Shown one piece after another: positions 6,039 through 7,237 of a stretch of 7,237 nucleotides of DNA. Each line of letters starts with the position of its first letter. Position 1 is the first letter of the stretch. The position numbers and the translations under genes are program-made. The DNA is from Sutterella parvirubra YIT 11816 (GTDB lineage Bacteria; Pseudomonadota; Gammaproteobacteria; Burkholderiales; Burkholderiaceae_F). The stretch is taken from positions 1-7,237 of the forward strand of contig NZ_JH604856.1 in the NCBI RefSeq assembly GCF_000250875.1, written 5' to 3'. The notes beneath the pieces are model-generated. The model was not told the origin of the DNA and made no database searches. It was given only the letters and a program-made list of their open reading frames with translations.

Positions 6039-6044
6039 TAAAAT
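6039..6044 (+). promoter_or_regulatory. Putative -10 box of dinB, suggesting a leaderless transcript
   Basis: TAAAAT lies seven bases before the dinB ATG, in otherwise GC-rich sequence. Transcription would start at or beside the ATG. No TTGACA-like hexamer is seen 16-18 bases upstream (GATGAG region) and no Shine-Dalgarno sequence lies between the box and the ATG. No LexA-type CTG-N10-CAG site was found in 5924-6051. Confidence 0.4.
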
Positions 6045-6051
6045 CTCCGGC

Positions 6052-7143
6052 ATGAACGAGCCCATCTTCCAGAACGACACGTCTCGCCGCATCGTCCACG
6101 TCGACATGGACGCCTTCTACGCCTCGGTCGAGCAGCGCGACAACTCCGCGCTGCGCGGCCGCCCGGTGGCGGTCGGCCACGCCGAGCGCCGCGGCGTCGT
6201 CGCGACCGCGAGCTACGAGGCGCGCGCCTTCGGCGTGCACAGCGCGATGCCGAGCCGCGAGGCGATGGAACTCTGCCCGCAGCTGATCTTCGTCGAGGCG
6301 CGGATCGCGCACTACCGCGACGTCTCCTCCTCGATCCACGAGATCTTCCACCGCTATACGGACGAGGTGGAGCCCCTCTCCTTGGACGAGGCCTACCTCG
6401 ACGTCACCCACAACAAGCTGGGGATCGGCGAAGGCACCGAAGTCGCCCGCCGCATCAAGTCGGACATCCGCCGCGAGCTCGGCCTCGTCGCGAGCGCGGG
6501 CGTCTCCTACAACAAGTTCCTCGCCAAGATCGCGAGCGATGAAAGGAAGCCCGACGGCCTCTGCACGATCCACCCGGACCGCGCACAGGCCTTCATCGAC
6601 GGGCTCAAGGTGGAGAAGCTCTGGGGTGTGGGTCCCGCCACCGCCGCGAAGCTCCACGATCTGGGGCTTCACTTCTGCGCGGAGGTGCGCCGCAAGCCCT
6701 TTGCGTACCTCGTCGAACATTTCGGATCGTCGGGCGCGCAGATCTACAAGTTCGTGCGCGGGATCGACACCCGGCCGGTCGATCCGCGCCGGGAGCGAAA
6801 GAGCGTCGGCTGCGAGGAGACCTACGCCGCCAACATCGAGCGCGCCTCAGACGCGGGCGCGGCGCTCGCCTCGATCGCGGCGGAGCTGAAGCGCCGCCTC
6901 GCGCGTGCGGACTTCCGCGGCCGCACGCTCACGATCAAGGTGCGCGCCGGGGACTTCAACACGATGACGAGAAGCCGCACGGGCGGCGTGATCGGGCCGG
7001 AGACGCCCTCGGAGGAGATCGCCCGGTTGGGGGTGGAGCTCTTGGCGGGCGTCCCTTGGCCGCGCGACGGCGTGAGGCTCTTGGGCCTCACGGTGAGCGG
7101 CCGCGCGGGCGGGCTCATGACGACGCAGGAAGCGCTCTTCTGA
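6052..7143 (+). CDS. dinB: DNA polymerase IV (Y-family translesion polymerase)
   Basis: A 363-residue error-prone polymerase that copies past damaged template bases. The catalytic metal ligands are D18 in HVDMDAFYASVE and D112-E113 in LSLDEAYLDVT. Y23 occupies the steric-gate position that excludes ribonucleotides (F13 in E. coli). RRGVVATASYEAR (47-59), SAGVSYNKFLAKIASD (148-163) and the helix-hairpin-helix WGVGPATAAKL (191-201) are conserved. RKSVGCEET (249-257) opens the little-finger domain. The protein ends in QEALF (359-363), a good QxxLF sliding-clamp binding peptide at the extreme C terminus. The frame is open further upstream, but that stretch does not resemble DinB, so the ATG just before NEPIF is used. 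It has no visible ribosome binding site. It is divergent from the persulfide-reductase gene, and nothing shows SOS control. Confidence 0.96.
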   Translation: MNEPIFQNDTSRRIVHVDMDAFYASVEQRDNSALRGRPVAVGHAERRGVVATASYEARAFGVHSAMPSREAMELCPQLIFVEARIAHYRDVSSSIHEIFHRYTDEVEPLSLDEAYLDVTHNKLGIGEGTEVARRIKSDIRRELGLVASAGVSYNKFLAKIASDERKPDGLCTIHPDRAQAFIDGLKVEKLWGVGPATAAKLHDLGLHFCAEVRRKPFAYLVEHFGSSGAQIYKFVRGIDTRPVDPRRERKSVGCEETYAANIERASDAGAALASIAAELKRRLARADFRGRTLTIKVRAGDFNTMTRSRTGGVIGPETPSEEIARLGVELLAGVPWPRDGVRLLGLTVSGRAGGLMTTQEALF

Positions 7144-7234
7144 GGTTTCGAATCAGCGCGAACGGCGCTCGGCGTCCTTCTGGGGCTAAACTAGTTCCAC
7201 GGAGAGCTTCCAAACCTACCATAAGGCGCAGGAT

Positions 7235-7237
7235 ATG
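7235..7237 (+). CDS. Possible start codon of a following gene, cut by the window end
   Basis: The window ends in ATG, with AAGG (7223-7226) eight bases before it as a plausible ribosome binding site. A TAAACT box at 7187-7192 could be its -10, although no -35 is evident. Between the dinB stop and this ATG is also a small inverted repeat, AGCGC/GCGCT (7155-7159, 7165-7169), without a T-run. The product is unknown because no further codon is visible. Confidence 0.35.

Noticed and set aside
5938..6051. Upstream extension of dinB to a GTG at 5938 or ATG at 5947
   Set aside because: The extra residues have no resemblance to DinB N termini and would place coding sequence over the divergent gene's promoter.
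5924..6051. LexA (SOS) box before dinB
   Set aside because: No CTG-N10-CAG arrangement was found in the gap on either strand.
6004..6720. Minus-strand open frame opposite dinB
   Set aside because: It is low in complexity, has no domain, and is fully opposite a conserved polymerase.

Overview
The window is GC-rich, densely coded bacterial chromosome. I infer a betaproteobacterium of the order Burkholderiales, possibly Sutterella-like. The reasons are a short soluble RnfB next to nth, an Azotobacter FdI-type ferredoxin, a compact ferredoxin-NADP+ reductase and TACAAT-like -10 boxes. No rRNA or other taxon marker is present, so this placement is by gene content only.

Layout. Five genes lie on the minus strand, in transcription order: a CoA-disulfide/persulfide reductase fused to rhodanese (5923-4217), a clear Rho-independent terminator (4139-4112), then fdxA (4030-3707), fpr (3594-2878), an rnfB homologue (2854-2234), nth (2176-1514), and after a 216-base gap a PLP aminotransferase (1297-92). 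On the plus strand, dinB (6052-7143) diverges from the reductase gene across a 128-base promoter region. A possible start codon of the next plus-strand gene is the last codon of the window (7235-7237). No tRNA, CRISPR array, insertion sequence or phage gene was seen, and no gene-free stretch exceeds about 220 bases.

How the genes may work together. fdxA, fpr, rnfB and nth are four redox or iron-sulfur genes in a row. NADP(H), FAD reductase, 7Fe ferredoxin and a poly-cluster RnfB could form a soluble electron-transfer chain. Nth is itself a [4Fe-4S] DNA repair enzyme. No other Rnf subunit is visible, so the RnfB looks like an orphan. The upstream reductase-rhodanese fusion probably handles low-molecular-weight persulfides or CoA disulfide and has its own terminator. 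DinB is an ordinary Y-family polymerase with an intact C-terminal clamp-binding peptide, but it lacks a visible ribosome binding site and has a TAAAAT box seven bases before its ATG, which suggests a leaderless transcript.

Most of this is conserved housekeeping sequence. I see no wholly new system. The most interesting items are the fdxA-fpr-rnfB-nth module, the membrane-free RnfB, the altered motifs of the persulfide-reductase homologue, and several strong hairpins between genes.
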